Shown here: positions 44,644-54,387 of the stretch, one piece after another
How positions within the stretch are numbered: the stretch's first letter is position 1
How the letters are laid out: each line of letters begins with the position of its first letter
Origin: Gammaproteobacteria bacterium
GTDB taxonomy: Bacteria > Pseudomonadota > Gammaproteobacteria > UBA6429 > Thiohalophilaceae
Direction: 5' to 3'
Assembly (NCBI GenBank): GCA_016194635.1
Contig: JACQBC010000003.1
Coordinates: forward strand, 1-64,000
DNA length: 64,000 nt
Program-made: the position numbers and the translations under genes
The notes under the pieces: model-generated
The model's input: only the letters and a program-made list of their open reading frames with translations
Database searches by the model: none
What the model was told of the DNA's origin: nothing

Positions 44644-44856
44644 GCTGGCTGTGCGTTTAACCTAGGTCGGGCTGTCAGTAACACTAGAAGATTTCATCGT
44701 GAAATTCAAATATTTGATATATTTCAAAGGGTAAAGACTACTTTATAAAGTATTTACACAAAATCAGTGATCCCCCGCACAGATGGGAGCTATAAAGATG
44801 GACATTATTTGTTCCTTTGCCAATACTTTTAGTGTTAGCTGGAGAGTACTAGGACC

Positions 44857-45312
44857 GTGCAGCTGAATACTGTTAACCCAACGCTATCCCGTAACACCGC
44901 TCCCGCGGCAAGGACGTCATGGCGGGCGAACGAACAAACACAACCCACCCAGTCCTCGAGCGAGGCGGTACGTTCTCGGGCAAGCCCAATCCAGCCCAGT
45001 GACGGCATCGATACGCGCCGTGATTCATCCACACCGCCTGCGACCTCTCGCGATGCGGATCCTACCGCTGATCCAGAAGGTTCGCGCAGCGATCCCCTAG
45101 GCCAACAACAAGCCGCCGAGGTCTATGTTAGCCCGCGAACCACGGCCGCCCAAACCGAGGACGCGGCGCAGGATACACGTCGCCAAGCCGCCGCCGGACG
45201 TCGTCCTGCTGCACCCACGCCGGTGCTGTCCTATAGCGGTGAACGCGCCCGCCGCGTGTACCGGGATACGGCAGGGCAGCCTCGGGGTAAAATGGTTGAT
45301 GCCAGCGTCTAA
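44857..45312 (+). CDS. Unknown low-complexity 151-residue protein
   Basis: Starts at GTG 44857. The chain is rich in Ser, Thr, Ala, Pro, Arg and Asp and looks intrinsically disordered (for example PSDGIDTRRDSSTPPATSRD), with a slightly more ordered C-terminus (SYSGERARRVYRDTAGQPRG). No signal peptide, membrane helix or known motif. A regular protein-like codon pattern and the absence of a competing frame favour a real gene, but function is unknown. It precedes mrcB by 64 bp. Confidence 0.5.
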   Translation: MQLNTVNPTLSRNTAPAARTSWRANEQTQPTQSSSEAVRSRASPIQPSDGIDTRRDSSTPPATSRDADPTADPEGSRSDPLGQQQAAEVYVSPRTTAAQTEDAAQDTRRQAAAGRRPAAPTPVLSYSGERARRVYRDTAGQPRGKMVDASV

Positions 45313-45376
45313 ATAGAATTTTTTCCAAATTGAGGGTATATGGATTTAGAATGCGGCTTTCCCGCAGGGATGTTTC

Positions 45377-47755
45377 ATGCCGCACCGTCCAACCCGTAAA
45401 CGCAAACACAGCGAAAAAATTCGTAAAGTATGGGGTCGGCTGCGGCGTCTACGTTCCTCGGGGAAGGGTGTTGTAGCTGGCTGGAAATTGCAACGTAAAC
45501 ACCTCTGGCGCGGCCTGGCGGTGCTGGCGGGATTATTGGTGTTGTATGTGGGTTATCTCGATTTTGTGGTGCGGGATCAATTTGAACATAAACGCTGGGC
45601 TATCCCCGCGCATGTCTATGCACGGCCCTTGGAGGTATTCGTGGGTTTGCCGCTGGCACCGGATCGCTTCGCCAAGGAGCTGGTGAGTCTGAATTATCGT
45701 TATGCCTACCCGGCAAAAGACCCTGCCAGTTACCAACGTGAGGGGGATAACTTTGAGTTCACCACCCGCGAATTTCATTTTTGGGACGCACAAGAACCCT
45801 CGCATTCGATCCGCGTAGAGTTCACCAATAACGTTGTGACGGCGCTAAAGGATCGAACCACCGGCAACAATATTGAACTGGTGCGTCTGGATCCGGCGTT
45901 TATCGGCGGGATTTATCCTGCGCATCATGAAGACCGTATTCTGGTGAAATACGATGAAGTCCCGTCCTTGTTACCCCAAACCCTGATCACCATCGAGGAT
46001 CGAAAATTTCTCAGCCACCACGGCATTGATATCCGGGGGATCGTCCGAGCGTTATGGCAAAATCTCAAGGCCGGGGCGACTGAACAGGGCGGTAGTACCA
46101 TTACCCAGCAGCTGGTGAAAAATTTTTACCTCAGCAGTGAACGCAGCTTATGGCGTAAATTCAATGAAATTATCATGGCGCTGTTACTGGATTTTCATTA
46201 TCAGAAGAAAGAAATCATGGAGGCCTATTTAAATGAAATCTATTTGGGCCAAGACGGACAACGAGCGATCCACGGTTTTGGTTTGGCGAGTCGCTTTTAT
46301 TTTGAAAAGCCGCTCAACGAGTTATCCACCGCGCAGATCGCCACCTTGGTGGCGCTTATTCGTGGGCCGGGTTTTTATCATCCAGAAAAACATACCAAAC
46401 GTTTGCTACAGCGTCGCAATTTAATCTTAGACACCCTGGCCGAATTTAATATAGTGACGCAACAAGAGGCCCAATTCGCCAAACAACAAACCTTAGGGGT
46501 AATCGCAGAACGTCGCAGTGGTATCACCGACTACCCGGCGTTTTTAGATCTGGTGCAACGCCAGCTGCGCGAGTTCTATCGTGACGAGGATTTGAGTTCG
46601 GAAGGTCTGCGGATCTTTACCACCCTCGACCCGGTATTGCAGCAGGAACTCGAAGCGGTGGTGCACAAACGCGTTGAACAATTGGATCAGCAACGGCATT
46701 TACACGGCAAATTACAAGCCGCAGCGGTGCTGACCACTATTAATCCTTCGGTGGAGGTGTTGGCGATGGTGGGGGATCGTAATCCGCGTTTCGCCGGCTT
46801 TAATCGCGCCGTCGACGCCATCCGGCCGATCGGTTCCTTAATGAAACCGGCGGTGTTTTTGGCGGCTTTAAATCAGCCCTCGAAATATAATTGGCTAACC
46901 ACCGTGGAAGATGCGCCGCTCACCTTAAAATCACAGGAAGGTCAAACCTGGTCACCGCGTAATTACGATAATAAATCCCACGGCAGTGTGGCGCTGATCA
47001 GCGCATTAACCCAATCGTATAATCAAGCCACGGTGAACTTAGGCATGGCCGTGGATTTTCCGGCAATCATCGATACCCTGCATCGGCTCGGTGTGAAACG
47101 TAACATTCCTGCCTATCCTTCGAGTTTATTGGGCGCGGTGGAGATGTCACCGCTGGAGGTAGTACAGATGTATCAAACCTTCGCCTCGGGCGGTTTTCAA
47201 AGCCCCCTACGGGCGATACGCGAGGTCATGAACGCGCAAGGTGAGCGCCTGCGGCGCTATCCGATTGAAGTGCAGAAAACCTTTGAACCGGGCGTGATAA
47301 CGGTTCTGAACAGCGGACTGACGCAAGTTGTGGAAGCCGGTACGGCCAAATCGGTGCGGCAACAATTGCCCAAGGAGCTGCTGGTCGCGGGTAAAACCGG
47401 CACCACCAATGATACCCGCGATAGCTGGTTTGCGGGCTTTAGCGCTTCGCATGTGGGCGTGGTATGGGTGGGAACCGACGATAATCAACCCACCGGCCTA
47501 AGTGGAAGTTCGGGGGCGTTACGCATTTGGGGCGATATGATGTCACAAGTGGCCACCACTTCACTGAGCTTTGAATCCGGTGATGGTATTGAAATGCACT
47601 GGGTGGATCCTGTCACCCGCCGGGTTACCGACAAGCCCTGTGAGGGAGGGATGAACCTAGGTTTTGTTAAGGACACCGCTCCCAGGGAGGTGGTGGACTG
47701 CAGCGGCAATGTTATCACTGCTGAGAGTCATTGGTTACCCAATTTATTCAAATAA
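45377..47755 (+). CDS. mrcB: Penicillin-binding protein 1B, bifunctional murein synthase
   Basis: A 792-residue class A PBP. A basic cytoplasmic tail and one membrane helix (about residues 44-65) are followed by a UB2H-like region. The GT51 glycosyltransferase domain has EDRKFLSHHGIDIRGIVRAL and GGSTITQQLVKN. The transpeptidase domain has SxxK (RPIGSLMKPAV), SxN (SYNQAT) and KTG (AGKTGTTND). Polymerises glycan strands and cross-links them on the periplasmic side. The order of a small TPR lipoprotein gene after it suggests a possible regulator of the LpoB type, although LpoB itself is not recognised. Confidence 0.95.
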   Translation: MPHRPTRKRKHSEKIRKVWGRLRRLRSSGKGVVAGWKLQRKHLWRGLAVLAGLLVLYVGYLDFVVRDQFEHKRWAIPAHVYARPLEVFVGLPLAPDRFAKELVSLNYRYAYPAKDPASYQREGDNFEFTTREFHFWDAQEPSHSIRVEFTNNVVTALKDRTTGNNIELVRLDPAFIGGIYPAHHEDRILVKYDEVPSLLPQTLITIEDRKFLSHHGIDIRGIVRALWQNLKAGATEQGGSTITQQLVKNFYLSSERSLWRKFNEIIMALLLDFHYQKKEIMEAYLNEIYLGQDGQRAIHGFGLASRFYFEKPLNELSTAQIATLVALIRGPGFYHPEKHTKRLLQRRNLILDTLAEFNIVTQQEAQFAKQQTLGVIAERRSGITDYPAFLDLVQRQLREFYRDEDLSSEGLRIFTTLDPVLQQELEAVVHKRVEQLDQQRHLHGKLQAAAVLTTINPSVEVLAMVGDRNPRFAGFNRAVDAIRPIGSLMKPAVFLAALNQPSKYNWLTTVEDAPLTLKSQEGQTWSPRNYDNKSHGSVALISALTQSYNQATVNLGMAVDFPAIIDTLHRLGVKRNIPAYPSSLLGAVEMSPLEVVQMYQTFASGGFQSPLRAIREVMNAQGERLRRYPIEVQKTFEPGVITVLNSGLTQVVEAGTAKSVRQQLPKELLVAGKTGTTNDTRDSWFAGFSASHVGVVWVGTDDNQPTGLSGSSGALRIWGDMMSQVATTSLSFESGDGIEMHWVDPVTRRVTDKPCEGGMNLGFVKDTAPREVVDCSGNVITAESHWLPNLFK

Positions 47756-47783
47756 TGTGCTAAATCTTGATAGAAGGCAGACA

Positions 47784-48290
47784 ATGCAACGTTACGGTTT
47801 TATATTTTTAACGCTGGGAATGGTGGTGGGTTGTACCACCCATATGCCAGTGCCGATCACCAACCCGGGGTTAAACGACAAACCCGCGACCGATATTGCC
47901 ATTGCGGTTCCAGAGTTACCCCTGCACAGTGATCAACCCAACGTTATTCTTCCTGGTCCGCAAACCTCCCCGGCCGTAATGAAGTTGCTCGAACAAGCCC
48001 ACAGCGCCACCTTACAAGGCGATTTGGCCAGCGCGGAATCCTTCTTAGAGCGATCAATTCGTATTGAGCCCAAAAATCCGCTGATGTGGCATTACCTGGC
48101 TAAGATCCGTTTGCAGCAGGGACGTTTCAACGAAGCCGCGGGCTTGGCGCAAAAATCCAACGCCCTGGCCAGGGGTGATAAAACCTTACAGATGGACAAC
48201 TGGCGGATCATCGCCCACGCCTGTAACCGCAGTGGCGACCTCGCCGGCGCGCAGGAAGCGCAACGCAATATCGATGCACTGCAACGTTAA
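47784..48290 (+). CDS. TPR-repeat lipoprotein
   Basis: A 168-residue lipoprotein; ATG 47784 is chosen because GAAGG precedes it and a lipobox (MVVGC, Cys17) follows. After a Pro-rich linker, two TPR-like units are visible (ATLQGDLASAESFLERSIRI; YLAKIRLQQGRFNEAAGLAQ). It starts 28 bp after mrcB and may assist PBP1b or outer-membrane assembly; this is inference. Similar small TPR lipoproteins occur beside mrcB or yoaA in related bacteria. Confidence 0.78.
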   Translation: MQRYGFIFLTLGMVVGCTTHMPVPITNPGLNDKPATDIAIAVPELPLHSDQPNVILPGPQTSPAVMKLLEQAHSATLQGDLASAESFLERSIRIEPKNPLMWHYLAKIRLQQGRFNEAAGLAQKSNALARGDKTLQMDNWRIIAHACNRSGDLAGAQEAQRNIDALQR

Positions 48291-48303
48291 ACATAAGATT
48301 CCC

Positions 48304-48789
48304 ATGGCGATTTATGCGCTCGATAAATTGATTGCACAGGCCCGGCAGTTGGCCGCCAATTACCGCCGTGCCACGGGTAAATCCCTGCCAATCAGCGGCG
48401 AAATCGCCAAACACGATGCCTGTGTGCAGCTGCAATTGACCGCTGTAGACAAGGATACAGGCGGCTACGATGCCATCGGCGAGCAGGGCGCATGGCAAGG
48501 GCTACGGATCCAAATCAAGGGACGCGCGATTTTTGACGAAGGTAAAAATAACCCGCGCATCGGCCAATTAAAACTCGAAAAATCCTGGGACGCGCTGGTG
48601 ATGGTGGTGATGAACGAGGAGTTTGAACCCGTGGAAATGTATTGTGCGGTACGCGCCGAGATTGAATCCGCCTTGGCGCAGCACAATGCGCAACGTAGCA
48701 GTCGCGGCGCGATGTCGGTAGCGCGCTTCAAAAATATCGCCCAATTAGTGTGGACGGCCGAACAAGGCCGGATCACCGATTTACTGTAA
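48304..48789 (+). CDS. DUF6998-like hypothetical protein
   Basis: A 161-residue soluble protein beginning MAIYALDKLIAQARQLAANY. The pattern ISGEIAKHDACVQLQL, GYDAIGE, LRIQIKGRAIFDE and KLEKSWDALVMVVMNEEFEP resembles DUF6998 proteins. The combination of a Glu, a buried Asp and QIKGR hints at a restriction-endonuclease-like core (the E-x(n)-D-x(n)-QxK pattern), but this is only a resemblance. Its neighbour is a helicase of DNA repair, which would fit a nuclease role. Function not established. Confidence 0.6.
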   Translation: MAIYALDKLIAQARQLAANYRRATGKSLPISGEIAKHDACVQLQLTAVDKDTGGYDAIGEQGAWQGLRIQIKGRAIFDEGKNNPRIGQLKLEKSWDALVMVVMNEEFEPVEMYCAVRAEIESALAQHNAQRSSRGAMSVARFKNIAQLVWTAEQGRITDLL

Positions 48790-48796
48790 TCACCGC

Positions 48797-50734
48797 GTGC
48801 TTGCCGGGTTACACAGTGCTAGTGAGATCTTAGGCGAATCCGGGCCGTTACCCCGCCAGTTGAGCGGCTTTCGAGTCCGTCCGGCACAACAAGCTATGGC
48901 CGAGGCCATCCGCGCGGCGTTAGAGCAAAAAACCGATTTATTGGTAGAAGCCGGTACCGGCACCGGGAAAACCCTGGCCTATTTGGTTCCTGCGGTGTTG
49001 TCGGGGCTGAAAATTATCATTTCCACCGGCACTAAAAACTTACAAGATCAATTAATTCACCGTGATGTGCCCGTGTTACGCCAGGCGATGAAATTCACCG
49101 CCAGTTTCGCGGTATTAAAAGGCCGCGCCAATTATTTATGTTTGCAGCGGTATGCTGCGGTGCAGCAAGAATCGATCTTCGAGGCGCGCCAGCGCCGACA
49201 CGCGGATAACTTGCGCGCCTGGGCGGACAGCACCCTGCGGGGCGATATCGCCGAGTGTAGCGTGATTCCTGAAAACGATCCGCTGTGGGTAAAGGTCACC
49301 TCGACCGTCGATAATTGCCTGGGGTCGGACTGTGACGCTTACGCCCAATGTTATGTGTTCAAGGCGCGCCGCGATGCGCAGGCGGCGGACATCGTGATCG
49401 TTAATCATCATTTATTATTGTCCGACATGGCTTTACACGAACAAGGTTTTGGTGAATTATTGCCGAAGGCCGATGCCTACATCATCGATGAGGCGCATCA
49501 ATTGCCGGAGATTGCATCGCACTATTTCAGTATAGGGCTGAGCACGGCACAATGTATCGACCTGGCCACCGATAGCGCCCAGGCTTATAAGGATGAGATC
49601 AATGAATCCATGGCCTTTTTTGGCTTGGCGGATAATATTACTCAAGCCGCGCAACAGTTGTGTGCCGCGGTGGGTAACGAACAGCAACGGGTGCCCTGGT
49701 TAACGCTGGAGAAAAATAAAAAACGCGGCAAGGCATTGGCAGGATTAATCGCCGCGCTGGAGCAGCTGCATGCGATATTGTCGCCGTTGGCGGAACGTAG
49801 CAAGGCCCTGGCCAATTGTTGGGAACGTAATCAGCACCTCTTGGTGCGTCTGCAACAACTTACCCAGACCTCGGCCGACGGTTATGTGCATTGGATCGAA
49901 GTACATCGCCGTTCGGTTTCATTACACATGACCCCGTTGGATATTGCCGATACCTTTCTCGCGCATAAAACCCAAAAAAATGGCACGTGGATATTTACCT
50001 CTGCGACCTTGACGGTGGCGGCGGATTTTACCCATTTCAGCAGCCGGCTTGGGTTAAACCAGGCGCGCTGTTTACGCTGGGACAGCCCGTTCGATTACCA
50101 GCATAACACATTATTGTATTTACCCGCCGGCATGCCCGATCCCAATGAGCCAGGCTATACCCAACAAGTCGTAACTGTAGCGAGTAGAATTCTAGTGGCC
50201 AGCCGCGGCCGGGCGTTTTTATTATTCACCAGCCACCGTGCTTTGCAGGAGGCCGCGCAATTGTTGCGCCAAGCCGTGCCTTATCCCCTGTTCGTGCAAG
50301 GGGAGGCATCGCGTGATGTATTGCTGGACTCGTTTCGCCGCACCCCGCACGCGGTGTTGCTGGGCACCAGCAGTTTCTGGGAAGGGGTGGATGTGCGCGG
50401 CGAAGCGTTGTCCTGTGTGATTATCGATAAATTGCCCTTCGCTACTCCGGATGACCCTGTGTTACAGGCGCGGCTGGAGAGTTTGCGTCAGCAGGGAAAA
50501 AACCCCTTCATGAGTTATCAACTGCCCGCAGCGGTGATCACCCTCAAACAAGGTGCGGGGCGGCTGATCCGCGATTACGATGATCGCGGGGTATTGGTTA
50601 TCTGTGATCCACGGTTGCGGAGTAAACCCTATGGAAAAATATTTTTGCAAAGTCTTCCGCCCATGCCGTTAGTAGAGGACGAACACTTGATCACCGATTT
50701 TTTTGAAAATCAACCGATGGAGTCGGCCCGCTAA
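48797..50734 (+). CDS. yoaA: DinG/YoaA-family ATP-dependent DNA helicase
   Basis: A 645-residue superfamily 2 helicase of the XPD/DinG group, starting at GTG 48797. Walker A is EAGTGTGKTLAYLVP and the DEAH box IIDEAHQLPEI. Four cysteines placed for an iron-sulfur cluster occur at YLCLQRY and CLGSDCDAYAQC. C-terminal motifs are GTSSFWEGVDVRGEAL and KQGAGRLIRDYDDRGVLV. Length and lack of a nuclease domain fit YoaA rather than DinG of Gram-positives. It acts in repair of stalled forks or damaged DNA. It ends one base before tsaB. Confidence 0.9.
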   Translation: MLAGLHSASEILGESGPLPRQLSGFRVRPAQQAMAEAIRAALEQKTDLLVEAGTGTGKTLAYLVPAVLSGLKIIISTGTKNLQDQLIHRDVPVLRQAMKFTASFAVLKGRANYLCLQRYAAVQQESIFEARQRRHADNLRAWADSTLRGDIAECSVIPENDPLWVKVTSTVDNCLGSDCDAYAQCYVFKARRDAQAADIVIVNHHLLLSDMALHEQGFGELLPKADAYIIDEAHQLPEIASHYFSIGLSTAQCIDLATDSAQAYKDEINESMAFFGLADNITQAAQQLCAAVGNEQQRVPWLTLEKNKKRGKALAGLIAALEQLHAILSPLAERSKALANCWERNQHLLVRLQQLTQTSADGYVHWIEVHRRSVSLHMTPLDIADTFLAHKTQKNGTWIFTSATLTVAADFTHFSSRLGLNQARCLRWDSPFDYQHNTLLYLPAGMPDPNEPGYTQQVVTVASRILVASRGRAFLLFTSHRALQEAAQLLRQAVPYPLFVQGEASRDVLLDSFRRTPHAVLLGTSSFWEGVDVRGEALSCVIIDKLPFATPDDPVLQARLESLRQQGKNPFMSYQLPAAVITLKQGAGRLIRDYDDRGVLVICDPRLRSKPYGKIFLQSLPPMPLVEDEHLITDFFENQPMESAR

Positions 50735-50735
50735 G

Positions 50736-51410
50736 ATGCGCATCCTCGCCCTGGATACGGCAACGGAAATGTGCTCAGTGGCGCTGCAGTGCGATGGCCG
50801 TCTGTATTACCGCGAGCAAACCGCGCCGAAGAGTCACAGCGAGTTAATTCTTCCCATGGTAGATCACGTCTTACACGAGGCGGGATTAGGTATCACAATG
50901 CTGGATGCCGTGGTGGTGGATCGAGGCCCGGGTTCTTTTACCGGATTACGTATCGGTGTTGGCGTCGCGCAGGGTTTGGCCTTTGGCGCCAACCTGCCGC
51001 TCTTGGCGGTATCGAGTTTGGCTGCATTAGCCCAAGCGGCGTATACTACGACACAAAGTGAGCATGTGCTGGCCTGTATTGATGCGCGTATGAAAGAGGT
51101 CTATTGGGCTTGTTTCTCTCTGCGTGCGGGGTTACCGCACGCCGTGACGGAGGAATATGTCACTCCGGCCAGCGCGGTGTACACACCGGATAATCAACGC
51201 TGTTATGGTATCGGCACTGGCTTTAGCGCGTACCCCGAGGAACTTAATCATAATCCACTTATCCGATTAACGGGTTATGCAGGCGAGCGTTATCCGCTGG
51301 CGCGTCACTTGATTCCACTCGCGCAGGCCCAATGGAACGCCGGAGTGCGCACTGTTCCCGAGGTGATTGCGCCAGTGTATGTGCGAAATAATGTGGCCAC
51401 GCAGAAATAA
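50736..51410 (+). CDS. tsaB: TsaB, tRNA threonylcarbamoyladenosine synthesis subunit
   Basis: A 224-residue ASKHA-fold protein, start ATG 50736. It begins MRILALDTATEMCSVALQ and has SHSELILPMVDHVL and RGPGSFTGLRIGVGVAQGLA, the typical TsaB signature. It scaffolds TsaD and TsaE in making the t6A base of ANN-decoding tRNAs. It is a degraded paralogue of TsaD and lacks metal ligands, as expected. Directly after the helicase gene, an arrangement common in gammaproteobacteria. Confidence 0.95.
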   Translation: MRILALDTATEMCSVALQCDGRLYYREQTAPKSHSELILPMVDHVLHEAGLGITMLDAVVVDRGPGSFTGLRIGVGVAQGLAFGANLPLLAVSSLAALAQAAYTTTQSEHVLACIDARMKEVYWACFSLRAGLPHAVTEEYVTPASAVYTPDNQRCYGIGTGFSAYPEELNHNPLIRLTGYAGERYPLARHLIPLAQAQWNAGVRTVPEVIAPVYVRNNVATQK

Positions 51411-51507
51411 TCTTGAGCAAAGTTCTAGACTGAAGTGTAGATCTGATGGTGGGTTGACCTTCTAGTCGCTAGGGCGGGTAAAATTAATCTGAACGCGAGG
51501 ACAGGGT

Positions 51508-52038
51508 ATGCGTAGTATTCAAGGGTTAATAGCACTGGGATTTTTGGCCATGTCGACTATAACATTCGCCGATGCTTCCATGTTGTACGTAAAATCGGTA
51601 CCGGGTAACTTTGAAAAAACCTACAAGCGGGTTTTTTCAACATTAGAGAATAACGGTTATTATGTGATTTTTGAACCCAATGTCGGCAAGAACTTGGCTA
51701 ATTTTAAAAACCGCTGGGGCGAGAATTACAATAAAAATAAATTAGAAGATATTCGCAGCATGATTTTTTGTAACGCGAATTATGCTAACGAGATGGGCAA
51801 TTTAGACCCGGCCATGTTGGCCCTGTGCCCGTTGCACCTCACCTTGATCCATAAAGAAGGGGTCACGCAAATTTTATTGGTGCGGCCCTCCTTGGTCGCC
51901 GCGGGCAGTCCCGCCGAGCCGGTGGCGTTGGAGCTTGAGCAAGACGTGATCCGCACCGTGGAATCAGCGGTAAAAGACGGCACACCAACACCCGCCGCAC
52001 CTATTCCTACGGCGCCGCCGTCATCATCACGTGAGTAA
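51508..52038 (+). CDS. Secreted DUF302-like protein
   Basis: A 176-residue protein with a cleavable signal peptide ([15 protein letters not shown]). The mature part ([38 protein letters not shown]) and a late LLVRPSLVA segment resemble the DUF302 fold, with two cysteines ([18 protein letters not shown]). A Pro/Ala-rich tail ends the chain. Periplasmic; function unknown. Its 3' end overlaps the convergent dapE end by 12 bases. Confidence 0.7.
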   Translation: MRSIQGLIALGFLAMSTITFADASMLYVKSVPGNFEKTYKRVFSTLENNGYYVIFEPNVGKNLANFKNRWGENYNKNKLEDIRSMIFCNANYANEMGNLDPAMLALCPLHLTLIHKEGVTQILLVRPSLVAAGSPAEPVALELEQDVIRTVESAVKDGTPTPAAPIPTAPPSSSRE

Positions 52039-53160
52039 GTTATTTAAAATTCTTTCGTAGATGCGCGACAGGGTTTCAAGATCATCCAGCGCGACGTGTT
52101 CGTCAATTTTGTGAATACTGGCATTCAGCGGTCCCAGTTCCAATACCTGCGCGCCGGTCGGCGCGATAAAACGTCCGTCCGAGGTGCCCCCCGAGGTTGA
52201 GAGTTCGGTGGCGTAGCCACACTCCTGCTGAATGGCCGTACGTGTGGCCTGCACCAGTTCACCTACCGGAGTGAGATAGGGATTGCCCGACAGGGTCCAG
52301 GTTAGTGAATAGCGGAGCTTATGCCGCATCAACAACGCTTCAACCCGCTGGCGTAGTTGTTGTTCGGTCACCGCGGTGGAAAAACGGAAATTACACTGCA
52401 GTTCCAATTCGCCTGGGATGACATTGGTCGCGCCGGTACCGGCGTGCAGATTGCTGATTTGGAAGGTGGTGGCAGGAAAGTAGTCAGTACCGTGATCCCA
52501 CACTTCCTGACAGAGCTCTTGTAATACCGGCGCGACCGCATGGATTGGATTGTCGGCCAAGTGAGGGTAGGCGACGTGGCCTTGTACACCGTGAATGATT
52601 AGTTTTCCACTGAGCGATCCGCGTCGGCCGTTTTTAATCACATCACCCACGCGATTTGTGCTGGTGGGTTCTCCGACCAAACACCAATCGATTTTTTCCT
52701 GGCGTTGTTGCAGAGTTTGAATGACTTTCACTGTACCATCGATCGACGGCCCTTCTTCATCACTGGTGAGTAAAAATCCGATACTACCGGTGGGCGCGGG
52801 GTGTGATTGCAAAAAACGTTCGGTGGCGGTGACCATGGCGGCAATTGAACCCTTCATATCGGCGCTGCCACGCCCATAGAGTTTATTGGCGCGGATCGCC
52901 GCTTGGAACGGGGGCGATTGCCATTGGGTTTCCGGCCCGGTGGGGACCACGTCGGTATGGCCGGCAAACACGAACAACCGACCGTGCTTACCGTGCCGCG
53001 CCCATAAATTTTCCACCTCGCCGAAGCGCAATGATTCAGTGGCAAAACCTAGGGCACGCAAGCGGCCGGCGAGTAACAACTGGCATCCGGCATCCTGCGG
53101 CGTAACCGATGCGCGTTCGATCAGCGCTTTGGCCAGGGATAACGTCGCGGATTCAGCCAT
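52027..53160 (-). CDS. dapE: DapE, succinyl-diaminopimelate desuccinylase
   Basis: A 377-residue M20-family zinc hydrolase that releases succinate from N-succinyl-LL-DAP in lysine and murein precursor synthesis. Ligand and catalytic motifs are [13 protein letters not shown] (His68, Asp70), [11 protein letters not shown] (Asp101) and [13 protein letters not shown] (Glu135/136), with a late [14 protein letters not shown]. It follows dapD by 8 bp, giving dapD-dapE in one operon on the minus strand. Confidence 0.96.
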   Translation of the reverse strand: MAESATLSLAKALIERASVTPQDAGCQLLLAGRLRALGFATESLRFGEVENLWARHGKHGRLFVFAGHTDVVPTGPETQWQSPPFQAAIRANKLYGRGSADMKGSIAAMVTATERFLQSHPAPTGSIGFLLTSDEEGPSIDGTVKVIQTLQQRQEKIDWCLVGEPTSTNRVGDVIKNGRRGSLSGKLIIHGVQGHVAYPHLADNPIHAVAPVLQELCQEVWDHGTDYFPATTFQISNLHAGTGATNVIPGELELQCNFRFSTAVTEQQLRQRVEALLMRHKLRYSLTWTLSGNPYLTPVGELVQATRTAIQQECGYATELSTSGGTSDGRFIAPTGAQVLELGPLNASIHKIDEHVALDDLETLSRIYERILNNLLT

Positions 53161-53168
53161 TGGAAAAA

Positions 53169-53993
53169 TTATATATCGCGCAACAACTCGTTGATGCCGA
53201 CTTTACTACGGGTCTTATCGTCCACTTGTTTAACGATCACCGCGCAATACAAGCTATATTTGCCATCGGCGGCGGGTAAATTACCCGCGACCACCACCGA
53301 TCCGGCCGGGATCCGTCCATAGAGGATTTCACCGGTTAAACGATTATAAATCCGCGTGCTTTGGCCAATATACACACCCATGGAAATGACCGAACCGGCT
53401 TCGACGATCACACCTTCAACCACTTCCGAACGCGCGCCGATAAAACAATTGTCTTCGATGATGGTAGGGGCGGCTTGCACCGGCTCTAATACACCGCCGA
53501 TCCCCACACCGCCGGAGAGGTGGACGTTTTTACCGATCTGCGCGCACGAACCCACTGTCGCCCAAGTATCAACCATGGTGCCGCTATCGACGTAGGCGCC
53601 GATGTTGACATAGGACGGCATCAACACCACCCCAGGGGCGATATAAGCACCCCGCCGCACACTGGCCGGGGGCACCACGCGCACCCCTTCGTTACGAAAA
53701 TCGCGCGAATTATGATCCGAATATTTGGATGGAACTTTATCGAAATAATTGGTAAAGCCGCCTTTCATGAATTGGTTATCGTTGATCCGGAACGACAATA
53801 ATACGGCCTTTTTTAGCCATTGATTGACTATCCACTGGCCGTCTTTTTTTTCGGCGACGCGTAACGTACCTTTATCCAAGTGGGCCAGGGCTGCGTCAAC
53901 CGCTTCTTTGACCATGGTGTCGACATGCATGGGGGTGATTTCGGCACGACGCTCAAAGGCTTGTTCGATGACGGATTGAATATCCTGACTCAT
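53169..53993 (-). CDS. dapD: DapD, tetrahydrodipicolinate N-succinyltransferase
   Basis: A 274-residue left-handed beta-helix acyltransferase that succinylates tetrahydrodipicolinate. The N-terminal part has [18 protein letters not shown] and the helix has hexapeptide repeats such as [19 protein letters not shown] and [18 protein letters not shown]. Length matches the family. Together with dapE downstream and dapC upstream it covers three consecutive steps of the succinylase branch. The 394-bp gap between it and dapC holds a large inverted repeat and no gene. Confidence 0.96.
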   Translation of the reverse strand: MSQDIQSVIEQAFERRAEITPMHVDTMVKEAVDAALAHLDKGTLRVAEKKDGQWIVNQWLKKAVLLSFRINDNQFMKGGFTNYFDKVPSKYSDHNSRDFRNEGVRVVPPASVRRGAYIAPGVVLMPSYVNIGAYVDSGTMVDTWATVGSCAQIGKNVHLSGGVGIGGVLEPVQAAPTIIEDNCFIGARSEVVEGVIVEAGSVISMGVYIGQSTRIYNRLTGEILYGRIPAGSVVVAGNLPAADGKYSLYCAVIVKQVDDKTRSKVGINELLRDI

Positions 53994-54190
53994 TTGTTAG
54001 GCTCCACAATAACCGGGGAAAGTTTTTAAGATACGCATTGTAGCGCGGATTATAGTAGACGGCTACGCGCCTCACGAAGTGTTCCGAATAAAATAATTCG
54101 GTAATTGTTCGATAGCTTATTCACAACAACGTCTACCGTTTACATCCTGGTAAACATCTGGTTTTTTATACTAGTGATGGCGTGCTATCA

Positions 54191-54314
54191 ATGTTGGTGG
54201 TTGCCGGGGTTACCGCGATGGGCGACTCGCTGTAAATACATCCCTGTACGCTCGACGGCGGCATCCCTGCCGCCGACGGTCGCCCATCGCGGTAACCCCG
54301 GCAACCACCAACAT
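54191..54314. repeat. Large perfect inverted repeat (36-bp arms)
   Basis: Arms 54191-54226 (begins ATGTTGGTGGTTGCCGG) and 54279-54314 are exact reverse complements. The 52-bp spacer contains a nested hairpin at 54256-54275 (GGCGGC, loop ATCCCT, GCCGCC). Transcribed from either strand it would form a very stable stem. It sits between the dapC stop and the dapD start and has no coding capacity I can support. It resembles a palindromic intergenic repeat or MITE-like element. A weak hairpin (GTTTAC/GTAAAC near 54138) followed by T residues is also in this gap. Confidence 0.9.
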
Positions 54315-54387
54315 CATCACCGAAGGATGATGGTAGTAAGTTCTTTAATTACGAATTAATAAGTATTTTGGCGGGAGAGATTATAAG

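Noticed and set aside
44797-44865. Short frame starting MDIICSFANTFSVSW before the low-complexity gene
   Set aside because: It overlaps the start of the next gene and has no support beyond being open.
54105-54359. 84-codon frame over the inverted repeat
   Set aside because: It is created by the palindrome; the sequence looks non-coding and has no homology I recognise.
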